Shown piece after piece: positions 27,449 to 39,464 of a DNA stretch of 64,000 bases. Source of the stretch: Citrobacter europaeus. GTDB lineage: Bacteria > Pseudomonadota > Gammaproteobacteria > Enterobacterales > Enterobacteriaceae. Each line of letters opens with the position of its first letter. Within the stretch, counting starts at the first letter, position 1. A model generated the notes under the pieces. That model did no database searches and was not told the DNA's origin. It worked only from the letters and a program-made list of their open reading frames with translations. Location of the stretch: assembly GCA_020099315.1 (NCBI GenBank), contig CP083650.1, positions 4,526,001 to 4,590,000 on the forward strand, given 5' to 3'. Position numbers and translations under genes: made by a program.

Positions 27449-28207
27449 ATGAGTCAATTATTAATGCAATCTACTGACGCGATGATCACGCTGGAAAACG
27501 TCAACAAATGGTACGGACAGTTTCATGTCCTGAAAAACATCAACCTGAAGGTAAAACAGGGCGAGCGCATCGTATTGTGCGGTCCTTCCGGTTCGGGTAA
27601 ATCAACAACTATTCGCTGTATCAACCATCTGGAAGAGCATCAGCAAGGACGTATTGTGGTGGATGGGATAGAACTCAATGAAGACATCCGCAATATTGAG
27701 CGCGTCAGACAGGAAGTTGGCATGGTCTTTCAGCACTTTAATCTCTTTCCTCATTTGACGGTCCTGCAAAATTGCACGCTGGCGCCAATCTGGGTGCAAA
27801 AGATGCCGAAAAAAGAGGCTGAGGTACTGGCAATGCACTACCTTGAGCGAGTTCGCATTGCGGAACATGCGCATAAATATCCCGGGCAAATCTCTGGTGG
27901 ACAGCAACAGCGTGTAGCCATTGCGCGCTCGCTGTGCATGAAACCCAAAATCATGTTGTTTGATGAGCCCACATCAGCGTTAGATCCTGAAATGGTAAAA
28001 GAAGTGCTGGATACCATGATAGGTCTGGCGCAATCAGGCATGACCATGTTGTGTGTTACTCATGAGATGGGCTTTGCCCGCACAGTGGCCGACCGGGTGA
28101 TCTTTATGGATCTTGGCGAGATTGTGGAACAGGCACCACCGGATGAGTTTTTTGCTCACCCCAAATCCGAACGCACCCGCGCGTTTTTATCGCAGGTTAT
28201 TCATTAA
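27449..28207 (+). CDS. yhdZ: Amino-acid ABC transporter ATP-binding subunit
   Basis: ATPase of the polar-amino-acid importer (GlnQ/AapP type). Walker A GPSGSGKS is at 45-52, the Q-loop glutamine at Q95, the signature SGGQQQ at 149-154, Walker B IMLFDE at 168-173 and the H-loop histidine at H205. Length is 252 residues. It is the last gene of yhdWXYZ and is followed by its own terminator, beyond which rrnD converges. The four genes form a complete importer. Confidence 0.96.
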   Translation: MSQLLMQSTDAMITLENVNKWYGQFHVLKNINLKVKQGERIVLCGPSGSGKSTTIRCINHLEEHQQGRIVVDGIELNEDIRNIERVRQEVGMVFQHFNLFPHLTVLQNCTLAPIWVQKMPKKEAEVLAMHYLERVRIAEHAHKYPGQISGGQQQRVAIARSLCMKPKIMLFDEPTSALDPEMVKEVLDTMIGLAQSGMTMLCVTHEMGFARTVADRVIFMDLGEIVEQAPPDEFFAHPKSERTRAFLSQVIH

Positions 28208-28215
28208 AGCCACAC

Positions 28216-28238
28216 GCCGGATACAGTTCCGGCTTTTT
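28216..28238 (+). terminator. Terminator of yhdWXYZ
   Basis: The stem GCCGGA/TCCGGC (28216-28221/28228-28233) is followed by TTTTT, nine bases after the yhdZ stop. Confidence 0.85.
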
Positions 28239-28251
28239 CCCACGTATAAAC

Positions 28252-28285
28252 GTGAAAAGGCCATCCTGACGGATGGCCTTTTCAC
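28252..28285 (-). terminator. rrnD terminator T2
   Basis: A perfect 15-bp stem, GTGAAAAGGCCATCC/GGATGGCCTTTTCAC, with loop TGAC. This is the standard second terminator of enterobacterial rrn operons, and the symmetrical stem may also act on the plus strand. Between T2 and T1 lies the usual rrn trailer with a short 5S-like remnant (28286-28305). Confidence 0.9.
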
Positions 28286-28415
28286 TTATTTGATGTCTGG
28301 CAGTTTATGGCGGGCGTCCTGCCCGCCACCCTCCGGGCCGTTGCTGCGCAACGTTCAAATCCGCTCCCGGCGGATTTGTCCTACTCAGGAGAGCGCTCAC
28401 CGACAGACCACAGAT

Positions 28416-28457
28416 AAAACAAAAGGCCCAGTCTTTCGACTGAGCCTTTCGCTTTTA
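28416..28457 (-). terminator. rrnD terminator T1
   Basis: On the minus strand the arms are AAAGGCTCAGTCG and a near-complementary CGAAAGACTGGGCCTTT, followed by TGTTTTA. This is the classic rrn T1, directly after the distal 5S gene. Confidence 0.93.
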
Positions 28458-28461
28458 TTTG

Positions 28462-28581
28462 ATGTCTGGCAGTTCCCTACTCTCGCATGGGGAGACCCCA
28501 CACTACCATCGGCGCTACGGCGTTTCACTTCTGAGTTCGGCATGGGGTCAGGTGGGACCACCGCGCTACAGCCGCCAGACA
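28462..28581 (-). rRNA. rrfF: 5S ribosomal RNA, distal copy
   Basis: A 120-nt 5S gene matching the E. coli 5S throughout. It is the second 5S of the operon, after tRNA-Thr, an arrangement specific to rrnD. It differs from the proximal copy only at two positions, 3 (U for C) and 117 (A for G), which pair with each other in helix I, so the helix is kept. Confidence 0.97.
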
Positions 28582-28617
28582 AATTCTTTTCTAAGTGCCG
28601 AACTTTAACCGAAAAAC

Positions 28618-28693
28618 TGGTGCTGATACCCAGAGTCGAACTGGGGACCTCACCCTTACCAAGGGTGCGCTCTACCAACTGAGCCATATCAGC
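28618..28693 (-). tRNA. thrV: tRNA-Thr (anticodon GGU)
   Basis: A 76-nt tRNA gene with encoded CCA. The acceptor stem is GCTGATA/TATCAGC, the anticodon loop CTTGGTAAG reads ACC/ACU codons, and the T-loop is GTTCGAC. It sits between the two 5S genes, as thrV does in E. coli rrnD, and is processed from the rRNA transcript. Confidence 0.98.
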
Positions 28694-28705
28694 ACACTAA
28701 ATTTG

Positions 28706-28825
28706 ATGCCTGGCAGTTCCCTACTCTCGCATGGGGAGACCCCACACTACCATCGGCGCTACGGCGTTTCACTTCTGAGTTCGGCATGGGGTCAGGTGGG
28801 ACCACCGCGCTACAGCCGCCAGGCA
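28706..28825 (-). rRNA. rrfD: 5S ribosomal RNA, proximal copy
   Basis: A 120-nt 5S gene between the 23S spacer and tRNA-Thr. It carries the common C3-G117 pair in helix I, unlike the distal copy. The rest is identical to that copy. Confidence 0.98.
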
Positions 28826-28854
28826 AATTCTTTGTGCTCTGTCCTGTGTCTTTT

Positions 28855-28950
28855 GGGCTGATACTGCGTTGGCTGCACTTGCGAACGTCAGTCACATACC
28901 GGTGTATGCTCCTTCCGTCGCTTCACTTGCCGCCTTGTCTCAGCGCAAAA
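28855..28950. repeat. Hairpin block in the 23S-5S spacer
   Basis: The 23S-5S spacer is 197 nt (28826-29022), about twice the E. coli length as I know it. The extra part holds a central palindrome, CATAC-CGGT-GTATG, flanked by GC-rich segments. Read on the minus strand it runs CAAGGCGGC...GAGCATAC...GTATGTGAC...GCAGCCAACGCAG, like a family of palindromic intergenic repeats known from Yersinia, Serratia and relatives. The exact ends are uncertain. Confidence 0.5.
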
Positions 28951-29022
28951 TCCTTCGGACTTACTAATCTGTTATCAAGCTGAATATTGTGTCTGTCTTC
29001 GCCAAAACATCTTCGGCGTTGT

Positions 29023-31929
<2,907 letters not shown>

Positions 31930-32062
31930 TCACAACCCGAAGATGTTTCTTTCGATTCATCATCGTGCTGCAAAAATTTGAGAGACTCGAACACACCGCT
32001 TTTCATTTCTTATTACGGAGAAATGAAACAGTGTGTCGTTTCAATTTTCAGCTTGATCCAGA

Positions 32063-32075
32063 TTTTTAAAGAGCA
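32063..32075 (-). promoter_or_regulatory. boxA antitermination element in the 16S-23S spacer
   Basis: On the minus strand TGCTCTTTAAAAA, the spacer boxA bound by NusB/NusE(S10), lies downstream of tRNA-Ala and reloads the rRNA antitermination complex before 23S. Confidence 0.85.
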
Positions 32076-32142
32076 AAACTTCGCAGTGAACCTTTTCAGG
32101 TACACTCTGAAGTTTTCTTGTGTTGTTGCAGTAAGTAAAGGA

Positions 32143-32218
32143 TGGTGGAGCTATGCGGGATCGAACCGCAGACCTCCTGCGTGCAAGGCAGGCGCTCTCC
32201 CAGCTGAGCTATAACCCC
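32143..32218 (-). tRNA. alaU: tRNA-Ala (anticodon UGC)
   Basis: A 76-nt spacer tRNA with encoded CCA. Anticodon UGC lies in the loop CTTGCAC (C at position 32 where E. coli has U). The G3-U70 identity pair of the acceptor stem is kept, and a U5-G68 wobble replaces the E. coli C5-G68 pair. It is processed from the rrnD precursor. Confidence 0.97.
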
Positions 32219-32245
32219 ATCGTAAATACTTATCTCTGTACCCTA

Positions 32246-32325
32246 ATTCGTTTCCGGGCAAGGCGCGGTGGTGCGAAGCATACTGAAGTATGCGAGCATC
32301 GCCGTAACACAGCACGGAGGCGAAT
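32246..32325. repeat. Hairpin block in the tRNA-Ile/tRNA-Ala spacer
   Basis: The tRNA-Ile to tRNA-Ala gap is 108 nt, against about 42 nt in E. coli as I recall. An insert with matching ends (AATTCGTTTCCG at 32246 and CGGAGGCGAATT at its far end, complementary but for two bases) encloses the perfect hairpin GCATACT/AGTATGC. It resembles the block in the 23S-5S spacer (shared CAAGGCG and GCATAC..GTATG). Confidence 0.55.
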
Positions 32326-32326
32326 T

Positions 32327-32403
<77 letters not shown>

Positions 32404-32474
32404 GCAGAGATTTTCTTACTGCTAATTTTCATCAGACAATCTGTGTGAGCACTACAAAGAACGCTTCTTTAAGG

Positions 32475-34016
<1,542 letters not shown>

Positions 34017-34146
34017 AAGTTTGATGCTCGTGAATTAAACTTCGTAATGAATTACGTATGTTCACTCAGGAGACTTGGTATTCATTTTTCGTCTTGCGAC
34101 GTTAAGAATCCGTATCTTCGAGTGCCCACACAGATTGTCTGATAAA

Positions 34147-34159
34147 TTGTTAAAGAGCA
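34147..34159 (-). promoter_or_regulatory. boxA of the rrnD leader
   Basis: TGCTCTTTAACAA on the minus strand is the rRNA leader boxA. It lies about 40 nt after P2, and the NusB/S10-dependent antitermination complex assembles on it. Confidence 0.92.
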
Positions 34160-34197
34160 GTTGCGACGCGCTTTAGCGCTCTGTCGCGAGGTGGCGT

Positions 34198-34225
34198 ATA
34201 TTACGCTTTCCTCTTTCAGAGTCAA
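34198..34225 (-). promoter_or_regulatory. rrnD promoter P2
   Basis: On the minus strand -35 TTGACT (34220-34225) and -10 TAATAT (34198-34203) are 16 bp apart, with the GC-rich discriminator ACGCCACC. This is the weaker, less regulated downstream rRNA promoter. Confidence 0.92.
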
Positions 34226-34306
34226 CCCTCATTTTCAGGTTTTTCTCTTCAACCGAACCGGCTGTTTGCGTGAAGTGATTCACATCTGCCGTGTCGATGG
34301 AGGCGC

Positions 34307-34334
34307 ATTATAGGGATCCCATTTTTTAGCACAA
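34307..34334 (-). promoter_or_regulatory. rrnD promoter P1 and upstream region
   Basis: On the minus strand -35 TTGTGC (34329-34334) and -10 TATAAT (34307-34312) are 16 bp apart, followed by the discriminator GCGCCTCC typical of ppGpp/DksA control. The upstream A/T-rich stretch (about 34335-34360, T-runs) fits the UP element, and Fis sites are expected beyond it. The whole gap 34017-34488 is this leader and promoter, plus the yrdA upstream region. Confidence 0.93.
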
Positions 34335-34488
34335 GTGTTTTTTGGATCTTTTTTGCTGAATGCTTGTTTTTCACCCCTTTCGCTACATTCCTGCGCAATT
34401 TGGCTGATTTTTGATAGCTAAATCACTTGCACAGTCTCAATAATCCAACCAAAGTCTTCATTACCGCTCTATTTTCGTTGAGGTAAAC

Positions 34489-35043
34489 ATGTCTGATGTA
34501 TTACGTCCTTATAAGGATCTTTTCCCACAGATCGGAAAACGCGTGATGATCGACCCCAGCAGCGTCGTCATTGGTGATACTCGTTTGGCTGATGATGTTG
34601 GGATTTGGCCATTGGTTGCGATTCGTGGCGACGTGAATTATGTACAAATCGGCGCCCGTACGAACATTCAGGATGGCAGCGTTTTACATGTCACGCATCA
34701 ATCCACATCGAATCCGCAGGGTAATCCATTGATCGTGGGTGAGGATGTGACGGTCGGTCATAAAGTCATGCTACACGGCTGCATCATTGGCAACCGCGTA
34801 TTGGTCGGTATGGGATCGATTGTATTGGACGGCGTAGTGGTAGAAGACGACGTTATGATTGGGGCTGGAAGTCTGGTTCCGCAAAACAAACGCCTGGAGA
34901 GTGGATATCTGTACCTGGGAAGCCCGGTAAAACAAATCCGCCCATTAAGCGATGAAGAGAAAGCAGGCTTAAAATACTCAGCTAACAACTATGTTAAATG
35001 GAAAGATGAGTATTTAAGTCAGAGTAACCAAACCCAACCCTGA
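34489..35043 (+). CDS. yrdA: Gamma-carbonic-anhydrase-like hexapeptide protein YrdA
   Basis: Left-handed beta-helix trimer of the gamma-class carbonic anhydrase/PaaY family, 184 residues, cytoplasmic. Hexapeptide repeats run from about residue 20 to 150, and a C-terminal helix packs on the trimer. H67, H91 and H96 align with the metal ligands of the family. Carbonic anhydrase activity of E. coli YrdA is doubtful or weak, so the cellular role is open. It is transcribed away from rrnD. Its 3' end overlaps the 3' end of the convergent yrdB by 25 bp. Confidence 0.94.
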   Translation: MSDVLRPYKDLFPQIGKRVMIDPSSVVIGDTRLADDVGIWPLVAIRGDVNYVQIGARTNIQDGSVLHVTHQSTSNPQGNPLIVGEDVTVGHKVMLHGCIIGNRVLVGMGSIVLDGVVVEDDVMIGAGSLVPQNKRLESGYLYLGSPVKQIRPLSDEEKAGLKYSANNYVKWKDEYLSQSNQTQP

Positions 35044-35276
35044 GAATCTTCCTGCTGATCCTGGATCAATGCTTCGGCCTCTTCCTCCAGGTCCCAGCGA
35101 TACTGTTGAAAAGTTTCCAGCCACTGTTCAGGCGTGCTGCCACCAAAGCGGGACGCCAACCTTTCTCCTGAAATAGCACATGTTAGCTGCATACCATGAA
35201 CCATCGCCGGAAAAACCACGGCGCTGACATCCGTGCGCCATTCTTCTCGATCGGGAAACTGGATCGCCTGATTCAT
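35019..35276 (-). CDS. yrdB: Conserved small protein YrdB (DUF1488)
   Basis: An 85-residue acidic cytoplasmic protein of the DUF1488 family with no known function. The N-terminal MNQAIQFPDREEW and the acidic C terminus EEEAEALIQDQQEDS are family features. It starts within the aroE stop (ATGA, 4-bp overlap), so it is translated with aroE. Its last 25 bp overlap yrdA tail to tail. The length equals E. coli. Confidence 0.92.
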   Translation of the reverse strand: MNQAIQFPDREEWRTDVSAVVFPAMVHGMQLTCAISGERLASRFGGSTPEQWLETFQQYRWDLEEEAEALIQDQQEDSQGWVWLL

Positions 35277-36094
35277 GCCGACAATTCCTGTTGCATGCTT
35301 TTAATGACGGGTTCAATCTGCGGCAAAACCCCATGCCAGAGTAAAACGGCGTGCGCGGCCTGACCCACCAGCATCCCCAGGCCATCGGCATACTGTTTCG
35401 CCCCATGTTCAGCACACCAGGAAAGGAACGGTGTATTCCCCTGCTGATAAAACATGTCATAACAATAGACAGAGGAGTGGATAAGTGATGTCGGAATAGC
35501 GGGTACCTCACCGCTAATTCCGCTAGACGTCGCGTTAATGATCAAATCAAAACTGTAATTATCAAGCTCGTCCATACCCACTGCCTGCACACTGCCGGTA
35601 TGAGAGAAGAGTTGAGCCAGTTCTTCAGCGCGCGAAGCTGTACGGTTAACGATAGTCACCGCGCAATCCATAGAAAGAAGAGGTAATAAAACCCCACGGG
35701 ATGCGCCACCAGCCCCGATCAGTAGAACTCGCGCTCCAGGACGAATGAAAGATAAACGTTCAAGATCGCTTAATAAGCCAATGCCATCCGTGTTGTCTCC
35801 CAATAAACGCCCATCCTCTAATCGTTTAAGGGTATTAACCGCTCCAGCAAGAGATGCCCGCTCCGTTAGTTCATCGGCACGTGCAAACGCCTCTTCTTTA
35901 AAAGGTACGGTGACATTTGCCCCCTTCCCGCCCTCAGCAAAAAAAGCGTTCAGCGTATTCACAAAATCATTGATGGGCGCCAGTACACGTCCATAGGAAT
36001 GATCAATCTTCAACTGCTCTGCAAATTGCTGATGAATAAAGGGCGATTTACTGTGCGCTATCGGATTACCAAAAACAGCATAGGCTTCTTTCAT
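35273..36094 (-). CDS. aroE: Shikimate dehydrogenase
   Basis: NADP-dependent reduction of 3-dehydroshikimate to shikimate in the aromatic amino-acid pathway. The substrate-binding SKS is at residues 15-17. The catalytic lysine K66 lies in NVTVPFKEEAF, its partner Asp in NTDGIGLL, and the NADP loop is GAGGASRG. Length is 273 residues from ATG 36092-36094, one residue longer than E. coli (272); a further 8-codon extension was rejected. It sits between tsaC (1-bp gap) and yrdB (4-bp overlap) in one operon. Confidence 0.97.
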   Translation of the reverse strand: MKEAYAVFGNPIAHSKSPFIHQQFAEQLKIDHSYGRVLAPINDFVNTLNAFFAEGGKGANVTVPFKEEAFARADELTERASLAGAVNTLKRLEDGRLLGDNTDGIGLLSDLERLSFIRPGARVLLIGAGGASRGVLLPLLSMDCAVTIVNRTASRAEELAQLFSHTGSVQAVGMDELDNYSFDLIINATSSGISGEVPAIPTSLIHSSVYCYDMFYQQGNTPFLSWCAEHGAKQYADGLGMLVGQAAHAVLLWHGVLPQIEPVIKSMQQELSA

Positions 36095-36095
36095 A

Positions 36096-36668
36096 TTACC
36101 CCTGTCGAAACTGTTCACCCGTCAGAGCATCACGGATCTCCGAAGGATTCAAACGCCCTCCGGTCTCCCCTTCAACTACGGGAAAGTCTGTACCAAACTG
36201 CGCGCGGACTTCCTCTACCGTTCTGCAAGGCGGTAAGCCACTCAAATTAGCACTGGTGGAGACTAACGGTTTGCCATAAGCCTGGCACAATGCAACCACC
36301 AGCGGGTGATCGGTGACACGCACGGCCAGCGAATCAAAACGACCGGTCAACCAACGAGGCGTTGTCGCAGGCGCCGGGAATACGAAGGTGACAGGACCTG
36401 GCCAGCGGGCGAACACCGCCTCACGTTGGGCATCAGTAAGCGTGCTATCGTCAATGTAAGGCTTAAGCTGGTCAAAGTTTGCCGCAATCAAAATTAAGCC
36501 TTTATCGACCGGGCGTTGTTTTAGCTCCAACAGACGGGTAACAGCCGTTTCGCTGTCGGGATCGCAGCCGACGCCAAATACAGCTTCTGTTGGATAGGCG
36601 ATGACTTTTTCTTGTTTCAGAACCGCTATCGCCGCAGCGATAGGGCCTGTGGGCAGGTTATTATTCAC
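36096..36668 (-). CDS. tsaC: Threonylcarbamoyl-AMP synthase TsaC
   Basis: YrdC/Sua5-family enzyme that makes threonylcarbamoyl-AMP from threonine, bicarbonate and ATP, the first step of the t6A37 tRNA modification. The basic KQRPVDKGLI motif and STSANLSG are the signature elements. Length is 190 residues from the GTG at 36666-36668; the reading frame extends 15 codons further up, but into the end of yrdD, and MNNNLQ-type N termini support the GTG. It lies four bases after yrdD. Confidence 0.95.
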   Translation of the reverse strand: MNNNLPTGPIAAAIAVLKQEKVIAYPTEAVFGVGCDPDSETAVTRLLELKQRPVDKGLILIAANFDQLKPYIDDSTLTDAQREAVFARWPGPVTFVFPAPATTPRWLTGRFDSLAVRVTDHPLVVALCQAYGKPLVSTSANLSGLPPCRTVEEVRAQFGTDFPVVEGETGGRLNPSEIRDALTGEQFRQG

Positions 36669-36672
36669 TTTT

Positions 36673-37215
36673 TTATTCCGCCGGGATCGGCTTTCCACAT
36701 TGTTTACTGGCACAGAAATGTTTCACACCCTGCGCGGTTTTCTTTTCTATGAGTAGCGGATAATGGCACTCAGGACACTCTCCGGCTAACGGTTTGAAGT
36801 TAATGACAAACTGGCACTCCGGATAGCGATCGCAGGAGTAAAAGGTTTTGCCATAACGGGAACGCCGCTGGACAAGGTGGCCAGTCTGGCATTGAGGACA
36901 GACAATTGCTGTTTCATCAGGCTTGTCGATAAGTTCAGTGTGTTCACACGTCGGATAATCACTGCATCCAATGAACATACCGAATCTTCCCTGTCTCAGA
37001 ACCAGTTCAGCGCCACATGCAGGGCAAAGCTTACCCTCCAGAACTTTGACAATATGTCCGTCCGCTGAAGATTTTAGCGGACGGATGTAATCGCATTCTG
37101 GATAGTGTGAACAACCGAGAAACGGACCGTGTTTCCCGGAACGAATAACCAGTTCAGCCCCGCATTGTGGGCAGGGCTCGTTTTTACGCACCGTGAACAG
37201 TGCTGATTTAGCCAT
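36673..37215 (-). CDS. yrdD: Zinc-ribbon protein YrdD (topoisomerase I C-terminal type)
   Basis: A 180-residue protein built of four topoisomerase-type C4 zinc ribbons: C15/C18/C35/C41, C64/C67/C84/C90, C106/C109/C128/C134 and C147/C150/C168/C173. These are homologous to the DNA-binding C-terminal fingers of topoisomerase I, with no catalytic domain. A nucleic-acid-binding role is likely but unproven. It lies upstream of tsaC and 26 bp after smg in the dprA-smg-yrdD-tsaC-aroE group. Confidence 0.94.
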   Translation of the reverse strand: MAKSALFTVRKNEPCPQCGAELVIRSGKHGPFLGCSHYPECDYIRPLKSSADGHIVKVLEGKLCPACGAELVLRQGRFGMFIGCSDYPTCEHTELIDKPDETAIVCPQCQTGHLVQRRSRYGKTFYSCDRYPECQFVINFKPLAGECPECHYPLLIEKKTAQGVKHFCASKQCGKPIPAE

Positions 37216-37241
37216 AACAACTCATACTGAATGAAGATTGA

Positions 37242-37715
37242 TTAATGCAGCATACCTTCATTCACTTCAAAGAGTAATTCTTCCATTTGCTGATAGGCAT
37301 TTTCACAACCTGGAATGTTGAATAGCACCATCAGGATCACCCACTTCAGGTCTTCCAGATCGAACTCTGCCGTATCCAGCGCGAGTACACGCTCAATAAC
37401 CATTTCTCGCGTTTCGAGGTTTAGCACCTGAATCTGCTCCAGGAATAGCAGGAACCCTCTACAGCTTGCATCCAGTCGATCGCACTCTTCTGCAGTATAA
37501 ATACGTATAGAAAGAGGGTCAGATGCCAGCTGCATAGGTTCAGCAAGACCATCCTGATAATCAGCTAGCTTTTCCAGCCAAAGTAACGCGTTGTAAATGT
37601 CTTCACGATCAAAACCAGCGTCGGTAAGATCCCGTTCCAGTTTGTCCTGATCCACACGCAGCTCAGCTTCGTTATGGATATATGTCTCAAACAAATACAT
37701 TAGTACGTCGAACAT
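37242..37715 (-). CDS. smg: Smg family protein (DUF494)
   Basis: A 157-residue acidic, mainly helical cytoplasmic protein of the Smg/DUF494 family, function unknown. It is almost always linked to dprA/smf and def. It starts 29 bp inside the 3' end of dprA in another frame, implying translational coupling. There is no signal peptide or membrane segment. The length equals E. coli. Confidence 0.93.
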   Translation of the reverse strand: MFDVLMYLFETYIHNEAELRVDQDKLERDLTDAGFDREDIYNALLWLEKLADYQDGLAEPMQLASDPLSIRIYTAEECDRLDASCRGFLLFLEQIQVLNLETREMVIERVLALDTAEFDLEDLKWVILMVLFNIPGCENAYQQMEELLFEVNEGMLH

Positions 37716-38811
37716 GGCATGCCCTCCTCAATCGGACATAGCCGCCGGGTACAGCTGCGATCCATCCTGCTAACTCCAGTTCGAGCAGTTGAGCCACTAC
37801 CTCTGGCACAGGTTGGCCGGCACGTTCAGCGACGACGTCAACAGGTGTTACCTCATCTCCTACGTTAGCCAGGAGCTCCGGAAATGGCAATGCCACCTCT
37901 TCGTGATCTGGCGAATAAATTGATTTTTCAGGTTCATCTGGCAGCCAATGCAGCCCATATTGCAAATTTTCCAGAATTTCCTCTGGTGCGGTCACAAGCA
38001 TGGCTCCCTGCTGAATAAGCCAATGTGGGCCTTCGCTTCCCGGACTCCCTATCGGTCCAGGCAAAGCAAAAACCTCCCGTCCTTGTTCCAGCGCGCAGCG
38101 CGCAGTGACCAGTGACCCGCTACGCTGGGCAGCTTCAACAACCAGGACACCTTTACTTAGACCACTAATAATGCGATTTCGTCGGGGAAAATTGCGCGGT
38201 AAAGGTAGCGTATCTAATGGGAACTCAGACACCAGTGCGCCTCCAGCATCAATCAGCCGTTCAGCCAGACGGACATGCTGTCGTGGGTGAATGGTCTCAA
38301 GCCCGTTACCCAGCACTGCTATACTCGTGCCCTGACGGTTTATCGCAGCATTGTGCGCCACGCCATCAATCCCCCGGGCCAGACCACTGGTGATCGTCAC
38401 GCCGCATGCTGCAAGCTTTTCACAAAACAACCGTCCCCAGCGTTCGCCATACCAGGAGTGCTGTCTGCTGCCGACAACGGCCACCTGGAACGAGCGGAGG
38501 CATGCGGGGTTTCCTGCGACAAAAAGCACCCCAGGATAATCCTCAATCGCACGGAGCAATGGCGGGTAATGATCGCTGTCGGCAACCACAAAATGGTGGT
38601 TTGGCTGCTCAAGCCAGCGCAGCGTTTTTTCCAGCGTCTGCTGTGAAAAAGTTAAAAACCGTCGGGCCTGACGGGGAGAGAATCCTGCCTGCAGGAGTAC
38701 CGCATTGTTAATGCACGGTTGAGTATTAAGCCTGTGGGCAATGCGCACCATCTCATCACCATACAGTTCATTCACTTGCGCTAAACGTAGCCAAATTTCG
38801 ATTTGGGTCAT
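37687..38811 (-). CDS. dprA: DNA-processing protein DprA (Smf)
   Basis: Single-stranded-DNA-binding RecA loader of natural transformation, conserved even in non-competent enterobacteria. An N-terminal helical (SAM-like) region covers about 1-90. A Rossmann-like fold follows, with VVGSRQHSWYG near 112 and ITSGLARGIDGVAH near 142-155, and the C-terminal winged helix ends in LAGWIAAVPGGYVRL. Length is 374 residues, as in E. coli. It is divergent from def across 129 bp and leads the smg-yrdD-tsaC-aroE-yrdB group. Confidence 0.95.
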   Translation of the reverse strand: MTQIEIWLRLAQVNELYGDEMVRIAHRLNTQPCINNAVLLQAGFSPRQARRFLTFSQQTLEKTLRWLEQPNHHFVVADSDHYPPLLRAIEDYPGVLFVAGNPACLRSFQVAVVGSRQHSWYGERWGRLFCEKLAACGVTITSGLARGIDGVAHNAAINRQGTSIAVLGNGLETIHPRQHVRLAERLIDAGGALVSEFPLDTLPLPRNFPRRNRIISGLSKGVLVVEAAQRSGSLVTARCALEQGREVFALPGPIGSPGSEGPHWLIQQGAMLVTAPEEILENLQYGLHWLPDEPEKSIYSPDHEEVALPFPELLANVGDEVTPVDVVAERAGQPVPEVVAQLLELELAGWIAAVPGGYVRLRRACHVRRTNVFV

Positions 38812-38865
38812 CCCTGTTCCCCTGCCACAAGCAGTCCTGGCAATCTTTGCGATTGGTCACTGATG

Positions 38866-38895
38866 CTGTCAATCAGAGGGGGTTTTGTCTAGAAT
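38866..38895 (+). promoter_or_regulatory. Probable promoter of def-fmt
   Basis: CTGTCA (38866-38871) and TAGAAT (38890-38895) stand 18 bp apart in the dprA-def divergent gap, placing the start about 40 nt before def. It is a consensus match only. Confidence 0.4.
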
Positions 38896-38940
38896 AGAGG
38901 TAATAATCTTTTCAACTCCTGAACACAACTCTGGATAACT

Positions 38941-39450
38941 ATGTCAGTTTTGCAAGTGTTACATATTCCGGACGAGCGCCTTCGCAAAGTCGCAAAACCG
39001 GTCGAAGAAGTGAATGCAGAAATTCAGCGTATCGTTGATGATATGTTCGAAACGATGTACGCCGAAGAAGGTATCGGTCTGGCAGCAACACAGGTCGATA
39101 TTCATCAGCGCATCATTGTTATTGATGTCTCTGAAAATCGCGACGAGCAGTTGGTACTTATTAACCCAGAGCTGCTGGAGAAAGACGGCGAAACCGGCAT
39201 TGAAGAAGGCTGCCTGTCAATTCCTGAACAGCGTGCGTTAGTACCACGCGCAGAGAAAGTAAAAATTCGTGCGCTCGATCGCAACGGCAAATCTTTTGAA
39301 CTGGAAGCCGATGGCCTGCTGGCTATCTGCATTCAACATGAAATGGATCACCTGGTCGGTAAACTGTTTATCGATTATCTGTCTCCGTTGAAGCAACAAC
39401 GCATTCGTCAGAAAGTTGAAAAACTCGACCGCCTGAACGCCCGAGCTTAA
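38941..39450 (+). CDS. def: Peptide deformylase
   Basis: Removes the N-formyl group from nascent proteins at the ribosome exit, using Fe2+. All three motifs are intact: GIGLAATQ (44-51), EGCLS with metal ligand C91, and QHEMDH with ligands H133 and H137 and catalytic E134. Length is 169 residues, as in E. coli, with the C-terminal ribosome-binding helix. fmt follows after 14 bp, so the enzymes that put on and take off the formyl group are made together. Confidence 0.98.
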   Translation: MSVLQVLHIPDERLRKVAKPVEEVNAEIQRIVDDMFETMYAEEGIGLAATQVDIHQRIIVIDVSENRDEQLVLINPELLEKDGETGIEEGCLSIPEQRALVPRAEKVKIRALDRNGKSFELEADGLLAICIQHEMDHLVGKLFIDYLSPLKQQRIRQKVEKLDRLNARA

Positions 39451-39464
39451 GGACAAGAATCAAC

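Noticed and set aside
28113..28682. 189-codon open frame running from yhdZ into the rRNA operon
   Set aside because: It crosses the yhdZ terminator, rrnD terminators, a 5S gene and a tRNA.
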